A DNA stretch of 64,000 bases. It comes from Edolisoma coerulescens (Eukaryota > Chordata > Aves > Passeriformes > Campephagidae). Position 1 is the stretch's first letter, and each line of letters begins with the position of its first letter. Location of the stretch: NCBI GenBank assembly GCA_013397115.1, contig VWZW01006289.1, forward strand, positions 1,855,650 to 1,919,649. The letters run 5' to 3'. Below the pieces are notes generated by a model. It was given only the letters and a program-made list of their open reading frames with translations. It had not been told where the DNA came from and searched no databases. The position numbers and the translations under genes are program-made. Shown here piece by piece: positions 50,161 to 61,315 of the stretch.

Positions 50161-53100
50161 AAGCTGAGTGACTTTATACTCCATCATGTTGAGAACAAAA
50201 GCTGTAGAGATTCATATTTTGAGTAGCAAAAAAAAAAAAAGCATACAGAAGGTAGAAACCAGGTCAGGTTAGTAAGAACAACCATAAAAAAATGCTTTAA
50301 GTACATGCAGTTAAAATTAGAAATGCCTACGTGAGATATGAGTAAGTCTTGTTATATTTTCTGTAACTGTAACAGTGCAAAGCAGATCATCAGAAAAGTT
50401 TCAGTCTCGTTGCTGGAGAATAATTAATGAAATGGGTAAATGAGACTAAGAACAGCAGCATGTTTAGTTTCTTTTCTTTTTTTTTTTTCTTTACTCTTCA
50501 CAGCTGCAAGCCAATGGCTAACGGATCAGAGACAAAGACTAAAGCAGGTTACTAGAGCAGGTTTGACAGAATATATTTGGTAGTTTTCAGATCAGCCATG
50601 CCAAAAAACATCCACTGTGGACTACTCTGGGTCAGATATCTGTCACAGGAAGATTTGCTATTATTTTTGAGAACCCACGGAGGAGAGGAAAATGCCAGAA
50701 ACTGAAAAATACAAATTCCTCAGTTAATTTCTGAGGGGAGAATGTGGTGGTGGCAGGGTAGAAATCACAGACTTGCCTTTGCTTCTGTTTTCAGAATAAG
50801 AATCCCATTCAAAAAGAAAAAGAAGGAAATGTGGTATCTTAGTGGTTAAGAAGTTTATATTAATTTAGGAGGTACAATGACTTGTTGTGCTAAGAAGAGA
50901 TCTGCAGTAAATATCTCTTGGATCACTTAGTATTCAGTATTTTTATTAGAGACATGGAAGATGAACTGGAGAGCCTGCAAACTTAAAAAACACACAACAC
51001 AAAGCTGGGAATGACTGCAAAAATGGAGAAATGCAGGCTTCAAACACAAACAATCTTGACAAAATGGAGGAATGCCTAGAAAAAAAGACTGGCTGCAGTT
51101 CACTCGGAACAACCACAAATATTTATATTGATTAGGAAGACAAAGTGCATAAAAATGGAGGGAGAATACCTGGCTAAGCAGTGGTTTTGCAGAAATGGAT
51201 CTAGGTATTATAGGAAATCAGAGGTTGAATTATGTGTCAAAAATGTAATGCCGTTCTGAAAATGGCAAATCATAAAAACATAGCTATGAAGAAAAATGAA
51301 AATAATTGCACCTTTTGAGAGATGGGGCATATTTGACAATGGTAGAAAATGGACAGCAATGGGGGCCTTCCAATTGAGAATGTGTGAACATGTTTTATTC
51401 TTAAAAGAAAAGTAAATATAACAAGGGAAATATGAAACAAACCAGACCAAAATAGGATAAATGTATGATAGCAATTGTTTTCTTAGGGGAATTTAACCAA
51501 TGTCAATTTCATTCTTATGCTGTATATCAGAGGTTAATATCTGAGTAAAGATAGTTAAATTGGCTTTTTATTATTGAATTATAATCACTTGAGCAATTAT
51601 AAAAACAGGTGTTGCTGATTGAAATAAATTATTCCTTCACCTGATCACTATACAGCTGATAAGAACTCAAGATTGCTGCACAAGTACTCTTTTACTTATG
51701 CTGAAGCCTTCTTCAGAGGCATTTATTAAGCCAAGATGCTCTGGAAAGAAACTCCACTGAAGGACAAGGACAGAGATTAAAATCTTCTAAGAAAGAGTGT
51801 GCAGGCTGTGGTGTCTGCAGATCTTGATTTGATCATTAAGTAGCCTTGATACTTAGTTGACTGTTGAAAAGAAGTGTTTTCAATGTGTCTACAAGAATTT
51901 TCTCAGGCTTCTAGACCTATCATTTAATCTAAAATCCTTCAGTCTATGAAGTTTGCAAGAGTGCAGTGTAGTAGTATGTTTAATGGCTCAGCTAAACACA
52001 GGTTGAAGTAGTAGGTAGTATGTATTTGGTTTGGCCTTAGCAGTAAGATGCCTGGAAAAACACCAGGGGGCTCAGCAGAAATATTTTCCACAAGCAGCTG
52101 GAAAATAAGCTTGCCTGCAAACCCAGTGGATATAGCTGCTGCTCTAAAATGAAATACCAGTACATTGTATGAAGCAGCAGGCATTATCTGAAATACTTTA
52201 ATAGGATCAATGGAATTCTATATGGGTTATAATAAGTAAAATGCCTACTCTGAGATGGTTTATCTGCCATGTAATGGGTGCTCATTCTGATTTTCTCTTT
52301 GACAGAACATTCCCTGAACTTTTTTCTAAACTGGGGTAATTTAAAATTGTAATGTGGACTCTCAGTCATTCTTTCTCATTGATCGTTCATCCATCCAACA
52401 CAAAGTTTCACGTATTTGTCTCACTATTATAAGCAATGTTATACCTCATGTTAGGCATCACTGACTCAGCAGGCTGTGTGTTCTGAGTAAACTCATTTTT
52501 ATATACTTCTGTGAAAGTCCAGTTTCCTCATTAATGTGGAAATCCCATGCCTTTGGTGGCATAAGCATGCGTGGAAGTCAGCAGTTTGATTAATTGTGTT
52601 GTGAAGCTGAGATAAATACAGTATTTTGAGGTACTTAGATTTTTCAGCCTCTAAAATGTATGTCTAGTTTTCACTCTGGCAAAATCTCCTTCTTCCTATT
52701 CGATTCAATTAGTTTGCAGATGAAACAGCTGTCCCAGCTTTATCAAGTACAGCATTCATAATAGGGTTTATACAAGTTTTTACAGGAAGTCAAATGGAGA
52801 GTTATAGTTTTGGTGCTTTTATTGTGTTGCTACATTCTGCCTTTGCTCACTGTTGTTTGAGTAGTATGACCCAAACATTTGCTCCAACTAAGGCTGTCAT
52901 GGAGACAGTGCTAAGTTAGAACTTAGCAAACGGTGTTAGCACAGTCTGTCTGTCCAGCTGCTTTGCCTTTTGTCACTGACAGAAAACTTTCTCCAGAGGC
53001 TACCGTAAATTCCTTTCTCCGTTGATGATCCATGTTGCACAAAGAAGATTAATGCTTTTGGTACAAGCCAAAATATTCACTGCCAGATGTAAAAGAGTAA

Positions 53101-54323
53101 GACAGCCTTTAAAGCAAAGTATTTCCTCTGTTGGGAAGAATTGCTTTTGGGCCTATGTCTCATGAAGAGACCTTCCTGGTGGGTTTCTGACCTTCCTCTA
53201 ACCCCACCTATGCAAAGAGGCTCCCAGGAAGATGTAGGCAGCTGGACACAGCTCTCCTAGAGAATCTTTTTCAAGTCCTCAAGCAGCAATGGAATCATTA
53301 ATGATAAGTATTACTAGACTTACAAAGAATAAACCTCCTAAAAGCAAAGTTGGCTGATCTTGTGATGAGAAGCACAAAATACGCAGGGAACAGAAATGTA
53401 GAAATAACTGACTGATACCAGCAAAACAATTGATGCTGTTTCATGACAACTTCATCAAAACCTGCAACTGCAGCACTGTCATGCAGAATAAAAACTCTTT
53501 CTTAAAATCCAAGAAAATACGTTTAAAGGCTTTGAATTCAACCAGCGAAAACTGCTTTAGATAAGTCTTCTTTAAAGCATCAGTAACTTTGAAAAGAATA
53601 TAAACAAATCATTCATAGCAGATACAATTTAGAACAATTTCCCTAAGTAGTGAAGTAACATAATGTGTAGGTGCAGTCAGTGCCTCAGGTATCTCAGAAG
53701 GGTTAAGATTTTTTCAAAGGCACTGACTTCTATAGATCATTTTTGGAAATAAGTGTTAGCATATATACCATGTGTATACTATTTTTGAGAGTAAAAATTT
53801 GAGCTGCCCTGGATGCATGGATGAAACTGTATATGTTTCTCTGTAATTTCTGATTTAACACACATCATCAAGTAAAGTAAAAGGTAAAATTACTTTGTTG
53901 AGTTTCTATGAGGCATTTCCATTTAACCCAGCGAATTGGCTAGGAAAAAAATAAAACAACATGAACACCAATCTGAACCACATATTCATTGAAATATTTT
54001 GATTATCCAACAGTTTCAACCATGTATCTCACGGCTGAAAAAACACAACTGTAATATTTGTGTAGAATTAGGAAAACTTGTCTCAACTTTTCAGAAAGGA
54101 AGAACATGGTATTTCTAATACTAATCTGATTAAAAATGAGAGAAGCTGAGTAACAAAAGATGTCTTGAGCCTTCAGAGAAAAGCAGTGGTTTCCAGGCCT
54201 CAGTCTTTGAACCACAAGCTGTCTGTAAGGGAAAGGACTTGCTCAGATTATCTTTGGTGGTTGGCATTTATTGCTACAATTTGCTAAAAATTACCTTTGA
54301 TTTAAAAAGTTACAGTTTCAGGC

Positions 54324-54370
54324 AGATTCTATGACCACCAAGATTCTACAACCACCAAGATTCTATGACC
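54324..54370. repeat. 17-bp tandem repeat
   Basis: Two full units and one partial unit of AGATTCTATGACCACCA (54324-54340, 54341-54357, 54358-54370); the second has ACA in place of ATG. Confidence 0.9.
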
Positions 54371-56646
54371 TGAGAATGTTCTAGCGGTGGGGTCCCAGCA
54401 GATGGCATGTATCACCATCTTTCCACAGGACCCATTCCATCTGACCCCTTCCAGTGCATGACTGACTCTTTTTCAGGTTCTGCTGCTTTATGTTAGTTCC
54501 CAAGAACAATTGCCTGAGCATTACTGGCTATAAAAGTCAGTAAGAGTTTTCCAGCTTAAGCTGGTATTTTATTTTATGATGGTTATTTTTGTATCTTTAT
54601 ATACAAAAATAGTCAGTGATGAAGTATTAAACTACTAAACAAATTGAAGTCAGTGTACCCTCTTTGGTCAAAGGAAATTTTGGTAGTTCAGGCTGTGTAA
54701 CAAACTACAGGTGAGTTCTAAATTCTCTATTCTGTAAACAGTATCACATGTGGAAAAAAGAGCAAACTTTCACCATATAAGCGACTTAGATGTCCAATGC
54801 CAAAGTGTGAAAGAACACCAAGAACACTAAATCAGATGACTGTAGAAAATGGGTATTAACGTTTCACTGGGGGGCTTCACTTTAAAGAAGTTTTGTTCTT
54901 CCCAATTCATAGTTTTGAGGAAACTAAAGATACCTCCTTTATGCTTGGGCCTTCTAACTGTAGCTGAATTGTTGTACTACCTAAAGTACTATCACAAGAC
55001 AGACATCTGTGTTTTTAAGAGCTAATTAATGGGAGAAAAGGCAACTACTTTATATCCCCTTAATGCCACAGTGCAACATCCAGAGTTCTCATTTGCCATT
55101 ATCTTTATAGACGGTGACTCTCATTCCACAAAAAATGAGCTTGTCATGTTTGGTCAGGGATAGTCTGAAGTTCCTTTTGTGGCCATTGTCTTCAGGGCTA
55201 GCTGTCCAAAACTACAGCCTGAGTGATGGCAACCTGTATGGGTAAAATGCAAAAAACCCAGCAGAAGCATATTTGAATTCCAGGGCTGCCCTGTGATCAC
55301 TGAGCTACCAGACTTTTCTCCAACACTGTATCAATTTCTGTGAAATTCTACAAAAACTCCTTGATTTTAAATTCCCTGTACAGTGCTCCACTCATTACAT
55401 CCTATTCATCCTACTTGGGGCTGTCCATCCATCTGGGGCCTCTCAAAGCATCTTAACAGTATTTGGCTGATTATTCTTTCTAGGTACAGGGAAAGTTTAC
55501 TTTGCTCTGAAAATGAAAGAGATTGTCAAGTTATTCTTATAAAAATGGAGGCTTTCTATTAAACTGTTTTGTATCTTCTATTATTTCCATCAGTGGCCTG
55601 AAATGATAGCGCAACTCTATGAATATCCTTATTTTCCTTCAGTGGAGATGCACAAGGAAGAAAAAGAGTAAGGAAGGCAAAGTATTATTCTGGGACCAGA
55701 TTGAATTCCTAGTTACCATTCCCACAAGACCATCAGTTTATTGTGGCCTTTGCTGTTAATTGTCAAAAAATGCCTTTGCTCGGAAAGAATTGCATGAATT
55801 TCCAACACAGATTTCATCCCTCTTGCTTGAAACACAAAAAGCTTGAACCTTTCTTGCCTTCTACTTTGAATATATGATTTTAGAAAAAATCCCATCATAC
55901 TAAAATTCACACTTTGGTTGGTGTCCACTTAGGGAAATTATTCAGCTTTATAAGCACCATTTAAAACAATCTAGAAAAAAAAAATTCCTCAAAACAACTG
56001 GTTTTGTAACTTCTTGATACTTCAGTATTTAAATTTATTAAAGTGAAGATAAATATAATATTATAATAATTACCAAACAGTAATCTCTCATAACAAGTCA
56101 TAGAAATTTTTCTAATATTTAGAACAGCTTATCTGTCAGAATTCTGAGTGCACCAATAGGCCTCACTGGCGCTATCCAGCCTGGCCTGAAACCTTCACCT
56201 GCATCCTCAGCCCATGGGCTGAAGAGCTCCATCTAAACTCAAGTCCTGGTCTTCATTCCTCCCTCAGGCACAGCTGACTCCTGGATAGAGCCTGGACCGT
56301 GCTGCAGCTTTGTCTCTGGTTGTGTCTCCTGAGTGGACCTGGTTCAGGTTTTGCTGTAACTGTGCCTGTCCATGAACCTGTTATCAGCACTCTGCTCAGC
56401 CAGGCCAGGTGCTGTGGGACTGCGCTGTGCTCACTAAGGGTAGTCGTCATCACCCTTGGATTTTGCCTCGTCCTCCCTTGTGGAGCAGCCTTGGTCTGGT
56501 TGCCTTTTCTGTTTCTTTCTGAAGAAAGAAAGGCCTTCCCTGCCAGACTGGACCCTACTGTGCTGCCCCGCGTATTGTTCTTCCCTTCAGGATTCCTCAG
56601 TAACCTGGGTGCCAGCAGCAGCCCCAGACCCACCCTGCTCACCCTG

Positions 56647-57206
56647 TGTCCTGGTTCTGGCCAGGACAGAGCTCATTTTTGCGGTAGCGAGGAAGGGGCA
56701 CGGCTGGGCCCTGGAGGTTATTCTGTACCACCTCAGGCCATTGCCGGGGGCGGGGGGGAGGGAGCCTCTTCTGGTCGAGTAAGTGTGGCAGAGGGAGTGC
56801 TGCCGTGGTGCTGGTTCCGAGTTGGGGGAGCAGCTGGGTAGTGCCGGTTCTGAGCCAGAAGGAGCATTTGGGTGGCACTGGTTCCAGGCTGGAGGGAGTG
56901 GTCAGGGTGGCGTGGCTGCGGTCCGGTCGGGCTCTGCAGTGAGCATTTGGCATGTGAATCACTCTCTCTCTTCTGTACACTCTTGTTACTAATACTGTTA
57001 TTGTTAATTTTCTTATCTCATTGCTGTTTCCAGTAAACTGTTCTTACCTCAGCCAACCTGTTTTCATCTCATCTTTACCTTTTGTGCCTCTAATTCCCCC
57101 CTCTAGCCTGCTGCAGAGGGGAGAGAGAGGGGGAGCAAAAAAAGCTGCACATGGAGAGTCTCAGTGGGAGCACTAAATTGCGGAGTGCCATTCCTAAACC
57201 ATTACA
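56647..57206 (+). mobile_element. Solo LTR of an avian ERVL-like endogenous retrovirus
   Basis: A 560-bp LTR starting TGTCCTGGTTCTGGCC and ending CCTAAACCATTACA, bounded by a perfect 5-bp duplication. It carries the block GTTACTAATACTGTTATTG and then ATTGCTGTTTCCAGTAAACTG and TCTTACCTCAGCCAACCTG, typical of the 3' half of avian ERVL-like LTRs, plus a GGGAGCACTAAATTG end segment. No internal retroviral sequence follows, so it is a solo LTR. Its U3 contains a diverged ~34-bp tandem repeat. The 180-codon open frame 56299-56841 merely runs from flanking DNA into the LTR. It belongs to a different subfamily from the LTR at 582, with which it shares the start and the TAAACTGT region. Confidence 0.92.
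56806..56907. repeat. Diverged ~34-bp tandem repeat within the LTR U3
   Basis: Three consecutive units start at 56806 (TGGTGCTGGTTCCGAG), 56839 (TAGTGCCGGTTCTGAG) and 56873 (TGGCACTGGTTCCAGG), 33, 34 and 35 bp long, each ending in GGG. A partial fourth unit (TGGCGTGGCTGCGG) follows at 56908. Confidence 0.8.
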
Positions 57207-57211
57207 CCCTG

Positions 57212-60200
57212 CCTGGGCACTGTGGGACGGGAGTTCAGGCAGGGCCTGAAGGCCCCAGGCAGGTTCTGGGGTGCCAGGGACTGGGGCAGGGGTGTGCTGG
57301 GGACCCTCAAGGGACACCAGTGGCCCTGCCAACATCTATCTCCATAGCAAGTGTTGTGGTGCCTATGCAGGACAACTTCAGCTGTCCAAAGTCTGCTGCC
57401 AATGGAAATGTGAGACAATAGGACTTCTTTTCTCATCCATGACCACCAGTAACAGCTCTTAATGGCCATAAATGTGTCCTGCCTTGGTGGTTTCTACAAT
57501 CATTTTCCCATTTTAGCCTAAAATGTTTCAGTTAGCAGATAACAGCAGGATGGAGACCAAGACACTGCAGGGGAAAAGTAACCAAACTGTTCACTTTTGA
57601 TACCATTCTCTGAGGCTCCTGTTAATCAGACAGTGGAAAAAGAGCAGAGTAATTGGGACTGATGGACTGCAGAGACAGGAAAAGGACATATTCAGGATAC
57701 ATACATTGTTTTTCCACTGTGTTTTATCACCAAACTGCTTCATTAGAAAGCCAAACTTAGCTGTCACTATCAGAATTAACAATGGTGATGTAATTTGAAA
57801 CATAAAAATATTTTAAATCTGATTGATCAATAGTAGTGTTGTCTGGTTAAGAGACACGTAAAAAAAAATGCCATGTAGATCTTTGTTTCCCAGAACATTT
57901 TTAAATTCATTTAGTAGCTCTATATGCTCTAAACCACAAAGTTTTAAGCTCTTTTTCTTGAGGAAAGTATTTTCATTACTAATACTTTTATTTTAAATTT
58001 TATAATATATAAAGTGTACATTTACAAAAAATACAATTACCAATACTATGTAATTACAAATGCAAAGTTTAAGTCCTTTGCCATGATCCACTTCCACACA
58101 AGCTCACCTTTTTCTCTGCCAGGGGACCCGCATCTCCATCGCTCTTGCAAAGTGTCAACATCCAGAAGCTTCAGGGAATGTGCTGCAATTCTGAACTCAG
58201 AGCTAGTTCTTAGCTGCAGCCTTTCCCCTCATAGCTTTATCAACACAGTGCGATACACACCATGATAACTTACGATTGCTGAGGGCTAATTAAAAGGCAC
58301 TGATATTTCTAGTGACAGACCAGATTGTGCTCTCTTTTTCCTATCAATAGATTATTTTTGCAACAGGCAGGGGTATGGCCATGATAGGTAGATACCATAT
58401 CCCTACTTGTTAAGAAGCAGTTTACATCTTACTTATTTCTCAGCAAAGGATTTTTCAGTAAAAAGCCCCTCATTTGCAAAGTAGCGAGCAATGCATTACA
58501 TTTGCCTCACAGGGAGAAAAGGTGCAGAACTATTTATTCTGCTAATTTGAGTCATATTATAACTGAGTATGATAGGGCTGGGCTCTAATTTTTTTTTTTT
58601 TAAACAATGAGCAATGGATTAGAGGCTTTCTTAGCTATTCTTCATTCATTAACACTGTAACTGTCGAATGCTCTGTGCTTAACAAAATCCGATAATTGCA
58701 GATAGCATTAGTTCTGCATCTTTGGAGAACAGCCAGCACGGATTCTAATGAAATAAGCCGACCGTGCAACGAGGGATTTAGGAAGTACTGCTATGCTGCC
58801 TACAATGACATTTTATTACTGATTAAATAATCTCTGAATCTGACTGTTCTGCAGTATTTTGCAACCTTACAGTAGCTAGATTCAAATACTTTATGAAAAA
58901 AGAATAATGTGATTCTCAGTGGGTCTAATCTTTTGTAAATAGAGTCAAGTTGTTCAAAACCAGAAGCTCATTAGCTAGCTCATTGCAAATTGTATTAAGG
59001 CTGGAATCAAGCTGTATATGCAGAGAGTTTTTGAAGGCTTACAAAGTAAATACATTAGGACATATACATTCTGAAAATTAGTATGTTCATTCAGTAATAT
59101 GAACAATGTTTCATGTTCATGCTACATAATCTGCTGATTTTTTTGAAGGTTTCTGATTGGCGTTTTAGGCTGGAATCCTGGCTGTACGAAAGACTAGTCC
59201 TCCCTGTAAGCCTTGCTTCCACTGTATCTCTGAACCACTACAGCAACCACAGTTTTTCTGCTCTTTGTCCAAAACCTTACACTGTCTGTAAGTTCAAATC
59301 AGGCAGCTCAATCCTTACAAGAGAGGATGCCACAGTCAAGAGACTTTTCTGTAAAACAACACAGATTATAGCACTGTTCTACAGAGCCTATAGCAGGCCT
59401 CCATCCATCCAGCTTGCAGACCTTCTCTTGCAGATGGGATGGGCCCCAGCATCACAGTGGATCAGGAATACAGCTTCTTTATTTATGTAATTCAGTTTAA
59501 TTTATGCATAGATTTATTTGATAGGATTGATTATGGGGGAATTCACCTGGACTGAGTTTCTCTTCAAATGCGTGCGTCTTAGAAGATCTGAAGCAAGCAC
59601 CAAGAACTGCTGCAGATGCCTCCATTCAAGAAATGCAGTTCTATAGATCAATAGTAAGAAAATAACTGCAGGAAAATGTAAGATCTCAGCATCACTAAAT
59701 AAATTAACCATTTGAATAAAATTTATTCATTCAGTTTAAAAATCAGTCTTGCTATCATATGGACTCATGCACTACTGTGCTAAAGAAGTATCAGATATTT
59801 TCAACAGCATAGATCTCAAGAACAACAACATGTATTTTACTCCAGGGGAAATACAGTCCATGGTATTAGTGTTACATTTCAATTTACTAACGGTTCCTTT
59901 GGTTTCCATGAGACCTGTCATTTTGAAAGTGTCTCTGTAAGATCAGGAACTGTGTTTAAAGGCCTGGTGTGCACACGGGATAAAATGTTTGGAGATTCTT
60001 GCAAATAAACTGGCACAGGGCTTGGCAAGACATATTCTTCGACTTTTTAAATAGGTTTTTTTATATACTTGAATATTACATTGTTTTAGGGATGCAGTGA
60101 AAAAATTTGAGTTTTGGTGACCCTGACTGATTTGTAAATCTTGATGCCGATGAAATGCAATGTATCATCAGGAAAGACAGCATTATTTAAAACACTTGGG

Positions 60201-60756
60201 AGGAATTTTACTGTATTCACTGCATAGACTCCTTCTTAACCATAACTACAATTTTCTGGGACCTCTTGTCATATTTATGGTTCATACCAGGAGTGAATAT
60301 GGTTTGTATTTAACAGTTATGATTAATTGTTTTTATGCATCAGAGCAAAATTTGATATTTTATAGTTGCTTTGAATTTGAACCATGAAATATTCATTACA
60401 TTTTCACAACAGAAACTTCTTCCAACAAATCACTCACTCAGTTCATTTTGTATACTAATTTTGTGTAGGTCTAGAATACAAATTCTGTGCAGAAGTAGAA
60501 GCATTACCACAACAGGCAGCTGGTTACCAAACATTTGGAATCTTGAGTATTTGAAGAAATAATGTGACTTCAATTATTTTTTATTTGTAGGCTAGGGTGG
60601 AGTCAATTCTTTGTTTGGGAAACACTGCTCAGACTCCATAAGTTAGCAGCATTTTTGTAAGCGGAAAATCAACACTCCCGCCTCAGATGTTTGTCACTCT
60701 GTATCTATGAAAAGCTGATACGACCCCCATAACAAGTTTTAACTGACAATATTTGG
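57212..60756. other. Unannotated interval between LTR and CR1
   Basis: No gene recognised. The first 250 bp are GC-richer and resemble no repeat I know. A repeat-free stretch near 58480-58870 with scattered CpGs and several TAATT/ATTA motifs could be a conserved noncoding element but cannot be shown from one sequence. The 125-codon open frame 59113-59490 has no recognisable domain. Confidence 0.45.
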
Positions 60757-61315
60757 CCAGCAGGTCAAAGCAGGTGCTTCTGACCCCTCTACTCTGCCCT
60801 CATGAGACCCCGCCTGGAGTCCTGCATCCAGCTCTGGGATCCTCAGCCCAGGAAAGATGTGGACCTGTTGGAGCAGATCCAGAGGAGGGGGACAAAGAGG
60901 AGCACAGGGCTAGAGCACCTGTCCTGTGAAGACAGGCTGAGAGTTGGGGTTGTTCAGCCTGGAGAAGAGAAGGCTCCAGAGAGACCTCACTGTGGCCTGA
61001 CAGTACTTAAAGGGCTCTTAGAAAAGGAGGGAAAGTGACTTTTTATGTAACACAGACAGGACAGGGGGAACAGTTTTTAAACTAAAAGAGGAGATATTTC
61101 AGCTAGATGTTAAGAAGAAGTTCTTTGCTCGTAGAGTGGCAAGGCACAGGAACACCTTGTCCAAAGAAATTGTGGATGCCCCAGCCCCGGAAGTGTTCAA
61201 GGATAGCTTGGACAGGGCCCTGAGCATCCCTGCCCAGGGGTTCTGATTTGGAACTAGATAATCTTTAAGCTCCCTTCCAGCCCAAGCCATTCTATGATTC
61301 TGTGATTCTGTGATA
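60757..61315 (+). mobile_element. CR1 LINE 3' end, best-preserved copy
   Basis: Classic plus-orientation CR1: CCTCATGAGACCCCGCCTGG, GTCCTGCATCCAGCTCTGGG, TTGGAGCAGATCCAGAGGAG, TTCAGCCTGGAGAAGAGAAG, TTAAGAAGAAGTTCTTTGCT, GACAGGGCCCTGAGCATCCC and CTCCCTTCCAGCCCAAGCCA, then the octamer tail. Read in the 79-codon frame at 60802-61038 it still shows the end of CR1 ORF2 ([20 protein letters not shown], then [11 protein letters not shown]). The 5' part was lost at insertion. It is the least diverged CR1 of the window. Confidence 0.96.
61289..61314 (+). repeat. CR1 terminal octamer repeat
   Basis: Three consecutive octamers, ATTCTATG, ATTCTGTG and ATTCTGTG, then AT. This short 3' tail repeat is diagnostic of CR1 and marks the element's 3' end. 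Confidence 0.95.

Larger units (their letters stand above)
44998..56646. other. Long AT-rich stretch without recognisable genes
   Basis: About 11.6 kb. An A/G-rich run follows the CR1 tail (45064-45106). A 167-codon plus-strand open frame (45399-45902) has no recognisable domain. The stretch also holds a CpG-rich patch (about 49790-50160), T and A runs near 46450, 50232 and 50475, and a 17-bp tandem repeat (54324-54370). I see no exon structure I would defend. Confidence 0.5.
56642..57211. repeat. 5-bp target-site duplication flanking the ERVL-like LTR
   Basis: CCCTG (56642-56646) directly precedes the LTR and CCCTG (57207-57211) directly follows it. The perfect 5-bp match fixes both borders and fits ERVL-type integration. 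Confidence 0.85.

Noticed and set aside
56299..56841. 180-codon plus-strand open frame as a gene
   Set aside because: It runs from flanking DNA across the border of a solo LTR defined by a 5-bp target duplication, so it is a composite by-product.
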